From Chaetorhynchus papuensis (taxonomy: Eukaryota; Chordata; Aves; Passeriformes; Rhipiduridae), in NCBI GenBank assembly GCA_013396525.1, contig VWYX01001255.1, positions 1 to 64,000 of the forward strand: a stretch of DNA of 64,000 nt, read 5' to 3'. The first letter of the stretch is position 1. Each line of letters opens with the position of its first letter. Shown one piece after another: positions 11,576 through 23,827 of this stretch. The position numbers and the translations under genes are program-made. Under the pieces are notes generated by a model, which was given only the letters and a program-made list of their open reading frames with translations, did no database searches and had not been told where the DNA came from.

Positions 11576-14173
11576 TTCTGTTCAACATGACAACATAAAG
11601 CAAAATAAAACAAACCAAAACTGATGATTTCATTAAGGCCTGCAGCAGGATACTTAACTTACTGCATGAAAGTATGCAGAAAACCCATTTGTCAATTTGA
11701 AGGCAGCAGTATTACATTGAACACACAAAAATGCCTGAATGAAAATCTAAGCTGCGATCTATAGGCAGAAGCAATGAAAAGAAAGCAAAATAATGAAGCA
11801 ATTGAACCTGAAAATCTGATTCACATTTTCATCATGGTGAAATGTTATTTTCTTCACTGAAACAGGTATGTCTATATTGGTGATTGAGACAGAGTTTTGC
11901 AGAAGCTACATTTTTAGACTATTTTCAGCTGATAGTGCTCTATTACTGCTATCATCTTTGTTTAATCATTAGGTAGAGTAAAAAAATGTTGGTTTCAGTA
12001 AGAGATAAAGCATAGGTTCTTCTGCTGACAAAGCTGAAATGTTTCTAGTTTTCAGCTGTATCTTGCTGTGACAGGCAGTTTTAAGGCAAGGTGATTTGCT
12101 CTGCTGGCTCTGCTTTTTATATCATATTTCTTTTACAACAAAAGAAAGAAACTTACCTGGATAGCCTGACTTAAGTATTCTCTAGAGTATCTTCAGCCAG
12201 AGAACTGATAAACAGCTGGGAAACTAAATTTAACTCATCTCTCAAGTTTTCATTTTAAAAGCAAAACCTAACTGAACTTATGTTTACTTGCACAAAACTT
12301 TCAAAAGGTGAAAGTCTTCTCAGTTTCCACTACAATATCAATTTTTACAGCCTCTGGTGGGACAGTGCCTGTGACAGCAAAGGGCTGCAGGCCCATCCTG
12401 TGAGAAGGGATGAGCTGCAGCACCTGCTGACAGACTGCATCCCTCTCTGATCCCACAGGAGAGTGACACTCGGCAGCTGCACCAGGATGAAGAAGACTCC
12501 ATTCACCTGTTTAAACCAAACATTGCTTCAGAAGCTTTTCCTTTTCCCCAGCTCATTTATTTTATTGCTTTCTTCCCCCCGCCCCGTGCCTCCTTCACAC
12601 TGCTGCCTATGTCTCTGCTACACTTTGGCATGAACATAGCCACGGGCTGCCAGTGCAGACATTTCAAAATGATGCCATGATGTCTCTCACAGCACTGATG
12701 AGAAAATCTGTCTGGAGAGGAAAGGGGGTGCCCTTGAAGGGACTGAAGGATGCACCCCACCAAAAGCAAACTCAGGGCTAAAAGGGCTACTTTCCTGGCT
12801 GGCAGCACAGGGAGCAGCTGGCAGAAGCATGCACAGGGGACATTCTTACTCACACTTGCCTTGATTTGACTTGCTGTTATTTAGCTCATTTTCATTCCCT
12901 CATGCCCCCTGCTGTTGTCCTCACTGCTATCCCCAAAACTGGCCTCAGATGATAGCATAATAACAGTGAGAGTGTGGATTTCAGACTGTCACAGCTTATG
13001 GCAATGCATTGTTTTCCTCGCTTTTACTAATGTAAGAAAAAGTGGGAATCAGGTAGTAACTGGCAGTATATAAGATTCAGATTCACCTCATGATTTGGAC
13101 ATGGCTCAGGCCATCCAAACTAAGGCATTAGATAAAAATAAGCAAAATTTTGTTGCAAAATACCGATGCTGCACTGCAATTAAGCTTTTCTAGTCAGGAC
13201 ATTAAAAAAAAAAGAGACAAAGAATCTATAAATCTCAGGGGCCCTGTGCTTTCCTGTAACTGTTGCAGTACATTTATCATTGTTATGTAACCCTAAAAGG
13301 TTTCATTGGCTCTGTTTTCACTGGCACAATCATTTTAAATGAAAATTAATACATGCATATGAAGATCAGTCCACTGTATGTAGCTACCTGCTGGGTAATT
13401 CCCAGATGGGGATTTCTTTTTCTCTACATTGGCTTATTCCTTTTCTTTTCTTTCTTTTTTTTTTTTTTTAATAGCTCAAAAATAGTATGTGGGTTATATA
13501 ACTGATAAATGAAACCAGAGACAAATCCTAGCCTTAGGCGCCACGTAGAAGAGATGGTAGCTGTCAGCCTTGACTCCCCGGTTGTCAAATACTGAATGGG
13601 ATGTTAACTCCTGAACAATACACAAGCTTGGAAATGTCACTGATATGGGTGAGTCAGGGCTCTTATCCTGAGCCACAATAAAAATATCTCTGTGGTAGCC
13701 AAGTATTTCATCTGTACAAATTAATGTATGCATTTAAATATGCCACTGTAAATCACTGCTAAGGTGCTCTGTAGCAATTAGCCAAGGGAACAGGCTGCTG
13801 ATCTGTTATTTTGCTCTAACTGTGCAGAAACTTGAGGAGGAAAGATTGCTTGGCCACCAGGACTCCTCCTACTGCCACTAACAGTTTAGGAGGTATTCCC
13901 AGGGTTGTTTCTCTGCTACAGAACAATTTCTTGCCACCGTCCTCACTTGCACTTCTTTTGGATCCCTAGGTCACTCATCTCAGGGTGAAATTTAGAGAAA
14001 GTGGTCTGTATATCATAGTAATAATCAAACATTTGGGGGTTCACACGGTAGAAAACGTTTTTCTTGGTGGATGAGCTCTGAATACCATGTAGGTGTCTTC
14101 CACCCTTGGAAAATAAGGGATAATTTAAGAATTTTCTGAAGGAAAATATGATTGAGTTAAAAAACTGATGAGG
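11576..14173. other. Unique non-coding sequence
   Basis: No gene assigned. 12360-12850 is GC-richer. It holds an acceptor-like 'ctctctgatcccacag' ending at about 12460, followed by an open frame to about 12680, but no matching donor and no recognised protein. A pyrimidine run lies at 13437-13469. 13860-13980 is pyrimidine-rich and unidentified. Confidence 0.55.
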
Positions 14174-14790
14174 ATCACAAAATCACATAATCAGCTAGGT
14201 TCAAAAAGAACTTTGAGATCATCAAGTCCACCCTGTGACCTAACACCACCTTGTCAACTAGACCATGGCATCAAGTGCCACATCCAGTCTTTTCCTAAAC
14301 ACCTCCAGGGATGGTGACTCCATCACCTTTCTTGGCAGCCCATCCAATGCCAAGAACTTCTTCCTAATGTCTGACATAAACCTCCCCTGGCATACCTTGA
14401 GACCATGTCTTCTTGTCCTATTGATAGTCGCCTGGGAGAAGAGACCAACCCTGACTATAGCTTACCACCCCATGGCTCATCTCTGAAGGGCCTGACTTCA
14501 TCCCCTTCCCACTTTGAACCTGCTTTAAACCCCTCTCAATCAGCCCTGCCAACTCATGGGCTAGAATCCTTTTGCCCTTGCTAGATAGATGAAGCCCGTC
14601 TGGCTCTAGCAGACCAGGTGCCAAAAAGTTGCCCCATGATGAAAAAAGCCAAAATTCTGCTGGTGGCACCAGTCCTTAAGCTGCTTATTGATAACGTGGG
14701 TTTTCCTGTTCCTTTCATCATTCATCCCTGCTACTGAAGGAATTGAGCAGAGCACCACCTGTATTCCCATTTTCTAACCTGTCATGGAGA
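14174..14790 (-). mobile_element. Rearranged CR1 LINE: ORF1 esterase end joined to 3' terminus
   Basis: Read on the minus strand, 14768 down to about 14500 encodes the C-terminal part of the CR1 ORF1 SGNH/GDSL-type esterase. Visible blocks are VVLCSIPSVAGMNDERNRK, then QNFGFFHHGA and, after a frameshift, EPDGLHLSSKGKRILAHEL. The last holds the Asp-x-x-His of the esterase catalytic block, followed by AGLIERGLK. From about 14455 to 14174 the sequence is instead the CR1 3' terminal region: 'ggtctcttctccca', 'ccaggggaggttta', 'ggagtcaccatccctgga', ending in 'agctgattatgtgat'. All of ORF2 (endonuclease and reverse transcriptase) is missing between the two. A stop and a frameshift show it is dead. 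The CR1 assignment is firm; the exact outer edge near 14790 is uncertain. Confidence 0.88.
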
Positions 14791-17700
14791 AAAGAAAACA
14801 CTATTGCATCATCACCTTTTTTGAGTACCACACCTGATTTATTCTTGAAGGATCCCACACAATTTCTTACTGCTTACAGGCTGCTTGAAAGATCCAATAG
14901 AAAATTATGAGATAATTTGGCTGAAGGGCAGTGTATTTATGCCAAAGATAAGTTTGCACATGAAAGGTGCAAAAGCAGTAAGGAAGACAGAAGACAAAGA
15001 CAATGAAGATCAATTAGCTAATTATACTTGAAGTAATCATTCTCAGCCTCACAGTCTTATTATGTAAAAGAGCAAATATTTCTAGTTTGATGTGACTGGA
15101 AAAATATACCTGCAGTCTTTTTCTTGGTGCACCAAATGAATCTCTGATGCTTTAACTGGCTACCTAAGATAGTAGATCTAAAAATAGCAGCAATTTTTTT
15201 TAAAACATGATTGATTCCCCCTTTTTTTTTTTTTAAATGAAGTCCCAGCTCTTGAATTGAATTTACATATTAAAACACTTACTAGTAAAATGACATGCTT
15301 ATAAGTGCCAATATACCATTGTCTGTTTATTGGGTGTCCTTTAACTGCAGTTAATGCTGGCTGTATTGACACAAATTTTAACTGCTACACTTGTAAGACC
15401 AATGAATTAATGGAGGACTTGACTCTATTTGCATTCATTTCTCTGCTATAAAGTTAAACCTGGTTGCAAAACTCACAAATTGGTACTTGCCAGTATTTTC
15501 TTTCCTGTGTTATTGTTGTTAATGATAGCAGGAATTTGACCAAATTCTCAGATCAAATAGACTCTTTAAAGCTGGGAGATACATTTTCAATATGAATGTA
15601 GAGAAAACTGAATGGGAAAATGACAAAACAAGCACAGCATACTAGCAATGTCATTCTGTAAGTCTCAATGGTGACTGTAACCACCTCTGGACTTCATCTT
15701 GCCCAGAAAAAAAAAAATCAGTGTTTGCAGAAAACTTGCAGCTCAATAAAAACATGCCTGAGTAGCAGCTCAGAAGTGTTCCCTGCATTCTTCTTGGTCA
15801 TTGTTATATGAACACTTTTCTTTAACATATTAGGATGAAGCATGGGCTTCTTCTGCAATAATCAGGGAAATATTTTTGAGCCAGGGGCAGTTAAATTTCA
15901 AAGTTGCCTCACTTTGTTTCCCAGACATCACCCACTTCTCCTAAGTAATCATCTTAGACTTCACAGGCCACATCATGACATTAAGGAGAAGAAAGAGAAG
16001 GCAACTCATTTTAATCAATGCAAAAGTCTCCTTCCTATGATCTCTTTCAAACATGGGTGCTCAGAAGCAGTTATAAAACTGCTTTGAATCCTCCGTTCAT
16101 TTTTGAAGCAAAGGATGGTGATAGGTTTCAGTATGCTGAAATTTGCGGATTTAAATTGATTTGGGGAGGATATTTGGAATAAACATCTGAAAATTTCATA
16201 GTCACAAATGTAACTCAATGCATGAGTCGTAAAGGTAGCATAAAATGACATTTGCAGCCCCTCTGAGCAGGTTGGCCTGTCTTGTGTTTGAGCTCTCCAT
16301 ACAGAGTAGCCTACATTTTTGCTGGATTACCCAGTGGTATCTATAGAAACTGTGCACTTGCATTTACAGATCCAAAAATAAACAAGCAGGGCTACTGTTT
16401 TTCACCTGTCCTTTTTAAGAACAGGCAAGAAATAGCTCTCTTCTTCCCCTAAAAATAAAACCCAAAGCATTCCTGAACATCCACAAATGTTCAGTAAGAT
16501 TAAAAGAGGACAGTTCCAGGTCATCATAGAGCACTTAAGAAAGTGTCCCTTATGATTTATATTCCAGAAAGAGCTAGTTTAATTTTTCAGAATTCAAAAT
16601 CTATTTCTTCATTAAATTTACTATAATTTCACATGGAAGTAAAAAAGACTTTCCGAAGTGAACAATAATTTAACGAGAAATTCTTATTTTGAAAATGTGT
16701 AAATGCAATTCTCTTTTAATTCTTTGTCTTATATACATGCCACCATTAAGTCTTTAGAATAAAAATATTAAAGCACTTAAGGAACAGTTTCTAATCCTGT
16801 GGACATCGGAATGAGACCTAAGTTTCTAAAAGACTTTGGACAGATCAAAATAAGAATCATATAATTACTTAATCATAATCTGTTGAAAACACAGGGCTAG
16901 GGGAAAAAAAACCCCAAAACCAAACAGAACAGAGATTGTTTCTAAGCTTCAGAATTTCCTTAATAGTTTGGAGTTTTGGAGGCCAGAGCCAGAGCTCCTG
17001 TCTGTACTATGATAGAAGAGAGTAGAAGTCCTTACTCTTGAAATCAAACCATTCTCTCAAAAAATGTTTTCTCCTGCCTGCAGGGATCAGTTTCAACTAC
17101 CACAATCACACTAATCCAATAGACTGCCATTGTTTATTACAACACACAGGGAATCCCAGAATCAAGATTTTCATTTCTCTTTGCCCTGCATCCCCCACAC
17201 ACAGTTGTGTGTCCTTATTTTAATCTTCCCTCCCACATGCTTTCACAGAGTAAGCCTTGCTGTAAAGAAGTGTGAACTGTGGTGTAGATATTTAAATGAT
17301 CTAATGCTATATGACCATGAACGGGAGATCACACAGAAAAAAATCCTGCCAGAAGGTGTTTGATGCATGATAGACAACTCCTATTTCATCTGCAACATAC
17401 AACAAAGATTTATGCAGAAGATGTCATAGTTACTGAAAGCGAGGCTTTGGCAAGAATGACAACGCAAGCTGCTTGGTCCTGTGCAGCTTAGGCACTTCTG
17501 CATCTGTGCAGAAACAAATCCTTGGGTGCTTGGGAAACTTTAAATGCACATGGAGTGCTCTTTTGGCTCTTAGGAGACCCTGGCACTAGACAACCACAGC
17601 CCAGGTCATTGGTCTGCACCGTCACCAGGCTTAGATGTTTCATTCTGTCTGAAATCTTTGCCTTTCCATGGAAGAACAGAAGTCCTTATCACCTTCAGCC

Positions 17701-18369
17701 CTGCTCTCAATCTGTACCCATCAGGGACCTATTTGAGCCCTCCATGACCACTTCCAGGACCAAACCCTTGAGTTTCTGTCCCATGGGAACCAAGATGATG
17801 GGGTAGGAGGAAAGTACATATGTGGATCTCATCCTGATGCTGCGTTACGGTGCAGAAGAATGGGGTCAACACCCAGATTCAGGAGCTGAAAAATGCTGCC
17901 AGCTCTCACTCAACCTTTAGTTCCTTAAAAGATACCCTTAGATCCTTAAGTCACCTGGACATGGCCCATACAGTTTCTAAAAATCCTACTTGATGCCTAT
18001 AAATAAGTATTCTCTAATTAGTATTCTGAAAGTCAGTGTTCAGATTAACTGATTCACTTATTGGAATGATAAATGAGTCCACTTTTAGCATCTATTGAGA
18101 AGGCAGAGACTGAGGGAAAAAAAATGAACACAGAGACAGAGCCATAAGGCAGGAGAACATAGAATGGCTGTGGGAACTGAAACAATATAGGAGCACAATA
18201 AAATAGGTGCTTTTTTCCAGGAAAGGAGATTTGTGGGTTTAGAGTTTTCATGCAGAAATGTGACCTTGACAGGAAAGGGGAGGGCTTTTTTTGGTGTTTT
18301 TTTGTTTGTTTGTTTGTTGGGAGTGGGGATTTGGCTCTTTGGTTGGCTAGTTTGTTGATTTGTTTGGGG
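14791..18369. other. Unique AT-rich non-coding sequence
   Basis: No gene assigned. 17085-17249 has a good acceptor-like 'tctcctgcctgcag' and a donor-like 'agagtaagc', but the frame choices give no recognised peptide and two of the three are closed. 17500-17820 is GC-richer and unidentified. 18302-18318 is a short (TTTG)n run. Confidence 0.55.
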
Positions 18370-18393
18370 TTTTTTTTCCAATTGGAAAAAAAA
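18370..18393. repeat. 24-bp perfect palindrome T8-CCAATTGG-A8
   Basis: The 24 bases read identically on both strands: eight T, ccaattgg, eight A. The centre contains a CCAAT box on each strand. The pairing stops immediately outside (G against T). Possibly a chance junction of a T run and an A run, or the tip of an old inverted repeat. Confidence 0.9.
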
Positions 18394-19434
18394 TTCATAG
18401 CCCAGTATTTTAGCAAAAATTTCACTTCTTTTTCTGGAGGTGTCTGGAAATCTAGCATACATACTTATGTGACTGCTCAAGTAGGAGTGTCTGCTCCTTC
18501 AGGAGCAATTTTTCATTGAAAAGGAAAAATTTGAACAAAAATGTCAGTTTGTAAGAGAGGAGGATCTGCTCTGTGAACTATAAGCTTTCTGGGACAAAAG
18601 CTATCTCAAATGATGCCACCTCAAACTCTATTTGAAATAATGTGCCATTTTTAAGCTTTCAAAATAGACCCATAAAACAGTAGGAAATAAAACTTAGTCC
18701 TAGAAATCAGTAAGAAAGTACCAAGGTGCTGAGAAGAGGGGAGGAAGACCAAGGGATCCAGTGGTAAGGCTGCCACCAAAGGTTGCTACCCTCCTTCACT
18801 TCTTCCTAACCTTCTCTGGCAATCAGAAGAGTGATGGATTCTGCTCCTCTCCATAGGTCCTGCTTTCTTTCATGTTCTGCTCCAATCTCACCGTGGTTTA
18901 ATTTCTGATCTATCAATGGAGTACTGAGATCTGGGAAGATTTTAAACTACAGTTTTCAAAGTGTCCGAGACTAAATCTTTATAAAATCTTTCACTATTTT
19001 ATCAAAACTTACCACTATGACTCATCACTACTTTGGCAAGTAAAGCGCTGAAATATTTTTCCAAGTTTTTCAGGCTTTTAAAATAAGCACATAAGAATCA
19101 GAAGGATGTCAACAAACATATCAGAATAATTTCAGGTAGAAATTAGACAGTTTGACATACACCTGATATTGATGTTAGCATTTTTTGCTGTTGATTCACT
19201 CAGCTTTTGGATTCTCTCAAGTGGGAGGAGATAATAACTTTTGCAAAGCAAACACCTAAACTCCTTTCAAGGAAAAGAGAAAGAGTTGATAACCTCCTAA
19301 GGAAGATTCAGACAAGCTGACTCTTCTCACCTGTGCCTGGACTGATAGGGAATTCCAAACACCTACAGCCATAGGAAATCCAGAGCTCCAAACCATGCGG
19401 TAAGGGTAAATATCACAAAAATATACAAAGATCT

Positions 19435-19435
<1 letters not shown>
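18394..19435. other. Unique non-coding sequence
   Basis: No gene, RNA or transposon recognised. 19260-19435 leads into a long A run; I see no poly(A) signal or exon-like pattern that would make it a retrocopy. Confidence 0.55.

Positions 19436-19470
<35 letters not shown>
19436..19470 (+). repeat. Poly(A) run, 35 A
   Basis: An uninterrupted run of 35 A. It may be the tail of an old retroposed transcript or a slippage-expanded A tract. The sequence before it is not recognisable, and no target-site duplication was found by eye. Confidence 0.95.
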
Positions 19471-19472
<2 letters not shown>

Positions 19473-22400
19473 CTAAGCCCTTTCCTTGAAACAGGTTCCA
19501 GAATTTGATGCCTGTATAAAGTCTGGGCAACTGTAAGAATAGTTCACATTGTAAAATGAAAGGACTGAGTCACACAAGGGTTTAGAAAAACTACCAGGTA
19601 TCCTAACTTCAATACAGCTAGACAGGTATGTTTTCTCAAGCATTTCTGATCACCTGCAGCCCCTAGTTATGAAATGAATATCAAAAGTAATGGATGTTTA
19701 GAAAACTATGTAATATTGTAGAGAGCCTGTTGTCCCTCAAATTTCTTCTACTCTGAGATATTATACATATTTTCCTATCCCACAAATGTATAAAAGAGAT
19801 GTTAATAGAATATTTGTTCCTGTTACTTGATTTACTTGGTAGAATTCCATAGCTTTACATTTATAGGCACATTTGTATATAAAGAAATTTTTCTTTCACA
19901 ATACTGTCTGGTATGTTTTATCTCTGATCTTCTTCTACAGAAGATTAAAAAAGCAATGGAAGATGGAAGAAATTGCTCACACTGCTTTATTAAGACTTCT
20001 CTGAAACCAAGCGAGCCAGAAAACTCTGCAAAAGCTTGTATTTGAGAATACCTGTCACAGAAACGTTGGACACATGAGCAGCAAGTGGCATATTGAATTC
20101 TAACATAGTTTTGAATGCTAAATGTTCATATTTGCCTAAACTGTGCCAGAACAGAAATTCAAAAGCTTCTCAGTGTTTTGATTTGATCCCTTTGAAGAAG
20201 TCTGATTGGCTGCCAGAAGAAATAGCCATGCTGTTCATGTTTGAAAACATCTAACTTGATAAAAGATAAAAGTACTTCTAAACTGTTGTTTGTATATATA
20301 GGTGAACAGAGGTTCCAACAATTAAAAGATTTACTTTGAGCTTTGATAAATTTAATTCCCTTTGTCAAGCAGCTTGGCAACACTCAGTCTATTGTTTCAA
20401 TGGAAAAAAGAATTTGACAAAAATGATGTCTCTATAAAAGCTAATAGGTCTGGATGGCTTTAGTTTATTTAACACATAAATGACATTCTAGATAGCCTTG
20501 AAGAAGAATTAACAAACTGTAATATAACATTGTGACAATCTAAAGGTAAAGCAACAAACAAAACAGGTTACATGTTGGTCTGATAGGTAAAAAAGAAGAC
20601 ATCATTTTGGAGCAAAAATCCCAATAGTTTGAAGAGAAATATCCACAAAAGTATATTCTTCTTACCTCATGAATGAACCTCTTAATTAATGAAATATGCT
20701 TTCTATTGAAAGGTGTTCCTTGGTTATGTATCATATTATTTCTTCTGCTCAAATTAGCAGAAAGAGAAGCAGAATTCAGTGGGGAATCTGACCAAAGAAT
20801 GCAGAAAGGCATGAGAAATAGTTTTGCAGAATTACATTATCTTTCATTTTCTCTAAGGAGAAATGAGGTTTTGCAATCAAATTCTTAAGAATTTTATTCT
20901 TTGTGTGAGAGTCCCACTGCAGATAGGAGTGATAGGGCCAGAAGAGACATTGAATAAGGAAGTTTGTGTTACCGTAAAGGTAGGTAATGGTCTGCATAGC
21001 TCCTGAAAAATCACTATTTTACAATGCAAAACTATGAGAATTAAAGACCTAAGGCCACCACATTTTTATTACAGATGCCATAATACAGACCTCTTTAGGA
21101 TAATTAATTTAATTAATACGCTATTAGCCATTCCTACCTCACTGGCAAATTCTCTCTGTGGCGCATATCACTAAAAGCATCATGTTCCATTGATAGTTCC
21201 AAACCAGAAAATACATCAGAAGATGCTGCAGCTCCCTTCTCCCACTGGCTGCGCATCACACCCCCATCCCGGGGTAGAATGCAGAGATGGCTCACATTCC
21301 TATGTGACTAGTCGTTTACCACAGAAACAAGTCATTGAAAGTTAATCTCAAAAAGTAAAAGAAGAGGTTTATTTCACTGAGAATTCAGCTTTCCACAGCA
21401 GGGCTGCATGGACAACAGCTGGCCTTTCTAACAAAGCCTGCAACTTCTTGATAGCTGATGGAGTCTGGTGCGGCTAGGCAGCATAGTCATCAAGGAGCAA
21501 CATGGGTCTGATAGCTGCAAACAGTTACAGTTTCTGATAATACAATACTCACAGTCAGACCAATATGATCATTCCCTCCTGCTCCAGGGGATGGTTTATT
21601 ATTTGGAAAGTTGCCTTGAATAAAGGTTGTGCTTTGCTGGTACTTCCATACTGAGTATAATATTTTTTATCGATTTCAGAAGTGCACCAATTGTTTTGCA
21701 CATACATGAACAAGCTCATGAACACATTTCTATTAATAATAGCAGCATTCTTTAGAGCTAGCCAGATATTGTGCACACTAATATTTATTGGTTTTTGTTC
21801 ATCAAAAGCCAACAACTGTTTAAATTCAAAGTTTCAGGGAAATACTTTTCTGTACAATTTCTTTTAAAAGTAAATTTTGCAACTTTTTGTTTTGGAATTT
21901 CACAAACAAACAAACTCCCCTCTTTTCTTTCTAAAATGTACGTACAGATTATTACATTGTAAGATCATAGAGGAATGAAAAGAATTTCACTGAATTATGG
22001 CTATCAGTCTAAATACAGTTATTTTTAAAGGTTGAATTCACAGATATTTGTCCCTGAGCTCTGATTTTCAGGTTCAGGCATGACTAACCAAGCAGAGAAT
22101 TTGTATGTACAGCCAAGTATTTCTGTTAGCAATGTCAGCAAGATTGACATAGAGTAATTTTTTTGCATTACACTGTGTAATTGCCTCTTAATGTGCATTT
22201 TCCAATCACGTTAGTTGATTTAAAAAAATGAATTAAAAATAAATCCTTCACATTGCTTTGCTTAGGCTTGTACCAAGACTTTTCATTTTTCTTTCTACAT
22301 GAAGAATACTTTTTCATGAAAAAAATAGAAAAGGCAATAAAAGTTTGATAAAATCAAAGTACTGCCAGTTCTATGAAGAACATATTTTCTGTTGAGAATT

Positions 22401-23267
22401 CATTTTGATTGATTTATTATCAAATTCTGCTATTTTTCATGAGACAGAAACGAATCTAATTTTTGGATGTTTTCTTTCCATACTTTATATAGATATGAGG
22501 ATGTCAAATCAGTTTCAAAGCAAAGAGTTGGCCACGGTTTATAATCTTGAGTGTACTGGGAAAAAATTCTCACTGACTTATCTCTCCTTAAATGTTCATT
22601 GTGAGTGCACTGTAAGCCTGGTGGTTTTGACATCAGCCTTAATAGAGAAAGATTTCACGAATTAAAATGAAAACCAGAAATCTAATACTTCTTTTTTTTT
22701 TTTTTTGGGAGCCATGATTTTCATTCCAAACTTCCCAATGGCAATGTCAAAGGGACCATTTGCAGAGGCATTCATGAAAACTTGTACCACCAACAGAAGT
22801 GAAAGTCTTTACAAGACATTTTTCCATGTAATTTTTATTGAGTGATTGCCAACAGCCCCATACACTGATCATTTCAGCCACATGCTCTGTGCCCTAGGGC
22901 AGACCCAGCAGAGGAACAAGAAGGTTGGTACAGGGTTCAGGAGCTAAGTGGAAAACAGTTAGTGGAAAGCACATCTGTCTGAATTAGTCTTGCCAACATC
23001 TAGGAACACATTTGCGTTCTGTAGAACATTCATTAATATATATATATAATCATAAAATGTGGGTGAAAAAAAACCCCAAACTAAACCAAAATTCTTTTTA
23101 TTTTCCTGGTTTATCTTTCCTACACTACTCCTAGGACAACAAAACTCTTAAGTTTTGATTTTTTGTTGCAAAACTAAATAAGGATTTCTTTCTCATTAAC
23201 CAGGTGTCAGAATATTTTACCTGCCATTTTCAGGTAAAATATTTAAAAGCTGTATTCAAGAAGGTCA
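19471..23267. other. Unique AT-rich non-coding sequence
   Basis: Very AT-rich, with only short open frames (up to 90 codons). A T run at about 22692-22706 and a short TA run at 23037-23047 are the only repeats seen. No gene or transposon was recognised. Confidence 0.6.
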
Positions 23268-23358
23268 AAGAATCACAATGGTTTGTGTTGAAAGGGACCT
23301 CAAAGATCATCTTGTTCCAACTTCCTGCTGTGAGCAGGGACACTTTCCACTAGACACA
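23268..23358 (-). mobile_element. CR1 LINE 3' end, short fragment
   Basis: On the plus strand this reads 'aagaatcacaatggtttgtg', 'aaagggacctcaaagatcat' and 'gagcagggacactttccact'. That is the standard reverse complement of an avian CR1 3' end, truncated to about 90 bases. It abuts the LTR-like block on its right. Confidence 0.85.
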
Positions 23359-23533
23359 GACCCTGCGGGAGCTGGCGGAGCCTCTCTGCAGCCAGTATAG
23401 TTTGTACCAAGCTGAAGAGGACACCATGCAGCCAGCAGCCTGCAAGGGTGCGAGGCTTTCTCCAGTGTAAAGCCCAGACAAGATCAATTTCTTAACGTGG
23501 AGGCTCCAAGACCAGAAAGAAAGAGAAAGTCAC

Positions 23534-23827
23534 ATGGCACGGAGCCAAGATGGCAGTGGGGAAGAAGAGAGTGGAAGCGCTTTAGTGCGTAGCTTAAAAA
23601 TCCTTTCTGCAGGCTGTGGTAAAAACTGTAATATCACAAACTGTGGTAAAAACTGTAATATCACAAACTGTATGTCTCTTAATCCTTTGGAAGTACAGGG
23701 GGGGATGGAGAATTCATGTGCGGCCTATGAAGGTGTGAGAAATGCCCATGCCAGGCTATATAGAAGCAGTGAAAGACTTTTAGAGATTTTGAAGAAGAGA
23801 GCCTCCTTTGTTTTCAGGCCAGAATAA
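23534..23827 (+). other. 97-codon ATG open frame inside LTR-like block
   Basis: A true ATG (G at +4) opens a 97-codon frame ending in TAA. The first part is acidic and Ser/Gly-rich. The middle holds a perfect 9-residue repeat, CGKNCNITN twice, encoded by the 27-bp tandem duplication. The rest is Arg/Glu-rich. Each repeat contains a potential N-glycosylation Asn-Ile-Thr, but there is no signal peptide. It lies upstream of the putative TATA box, so it would be in U3. I do not recognise the protein, and chance is a good explanation. Confidence 0.15.
23614..23667 (+). repeat. 27-bp perfect tandem duplication
   Basis: The unit running from ctgtggtaaaaac to atatcacaaa occurs at 23614-23640 and again at 23641-23667 with no mismatch, followed by a 4-base start of a third copy. 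The identity suggests a recent duplication, or one inherited from a family member with U3 repeats. Confidence 0.95.

Noticed and set aside
11077..11590. Several long open frames across 11077-11590
   Set aside because: They consist mostly of unknown residues from the N run, and the flanks are CR1.
12414..12680. Possible exon after 'ctctctgatcccacag'
   Set aside because: The acceptor looks good and the frame stays open, but there is no donor, no poly(A) signal and no recognised peptide.
14418..14669. Apparent small protein ending in an AGLIERGLK-type sequence as a host gene
   Set aside because: It is the C-terminal part of CR1 ORF1 in a broken LINE copy, not a host gene.
17085..17249. Possible exon between 'tctcctgcctgcag' and 'gtaagc'
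   Set aside because: Two of three frames contain stops and the third gives an unknown peptide; isolated splice-like pairs are common in non-coding DNA.
18054..18519. Three overlapping open frames of 89-134 codons on both strands
   Set aside because: They arise from G/T- and A/C-biased low-complexity sequence with few stops; products are Lys/Pro/Phe-biased without motifs.
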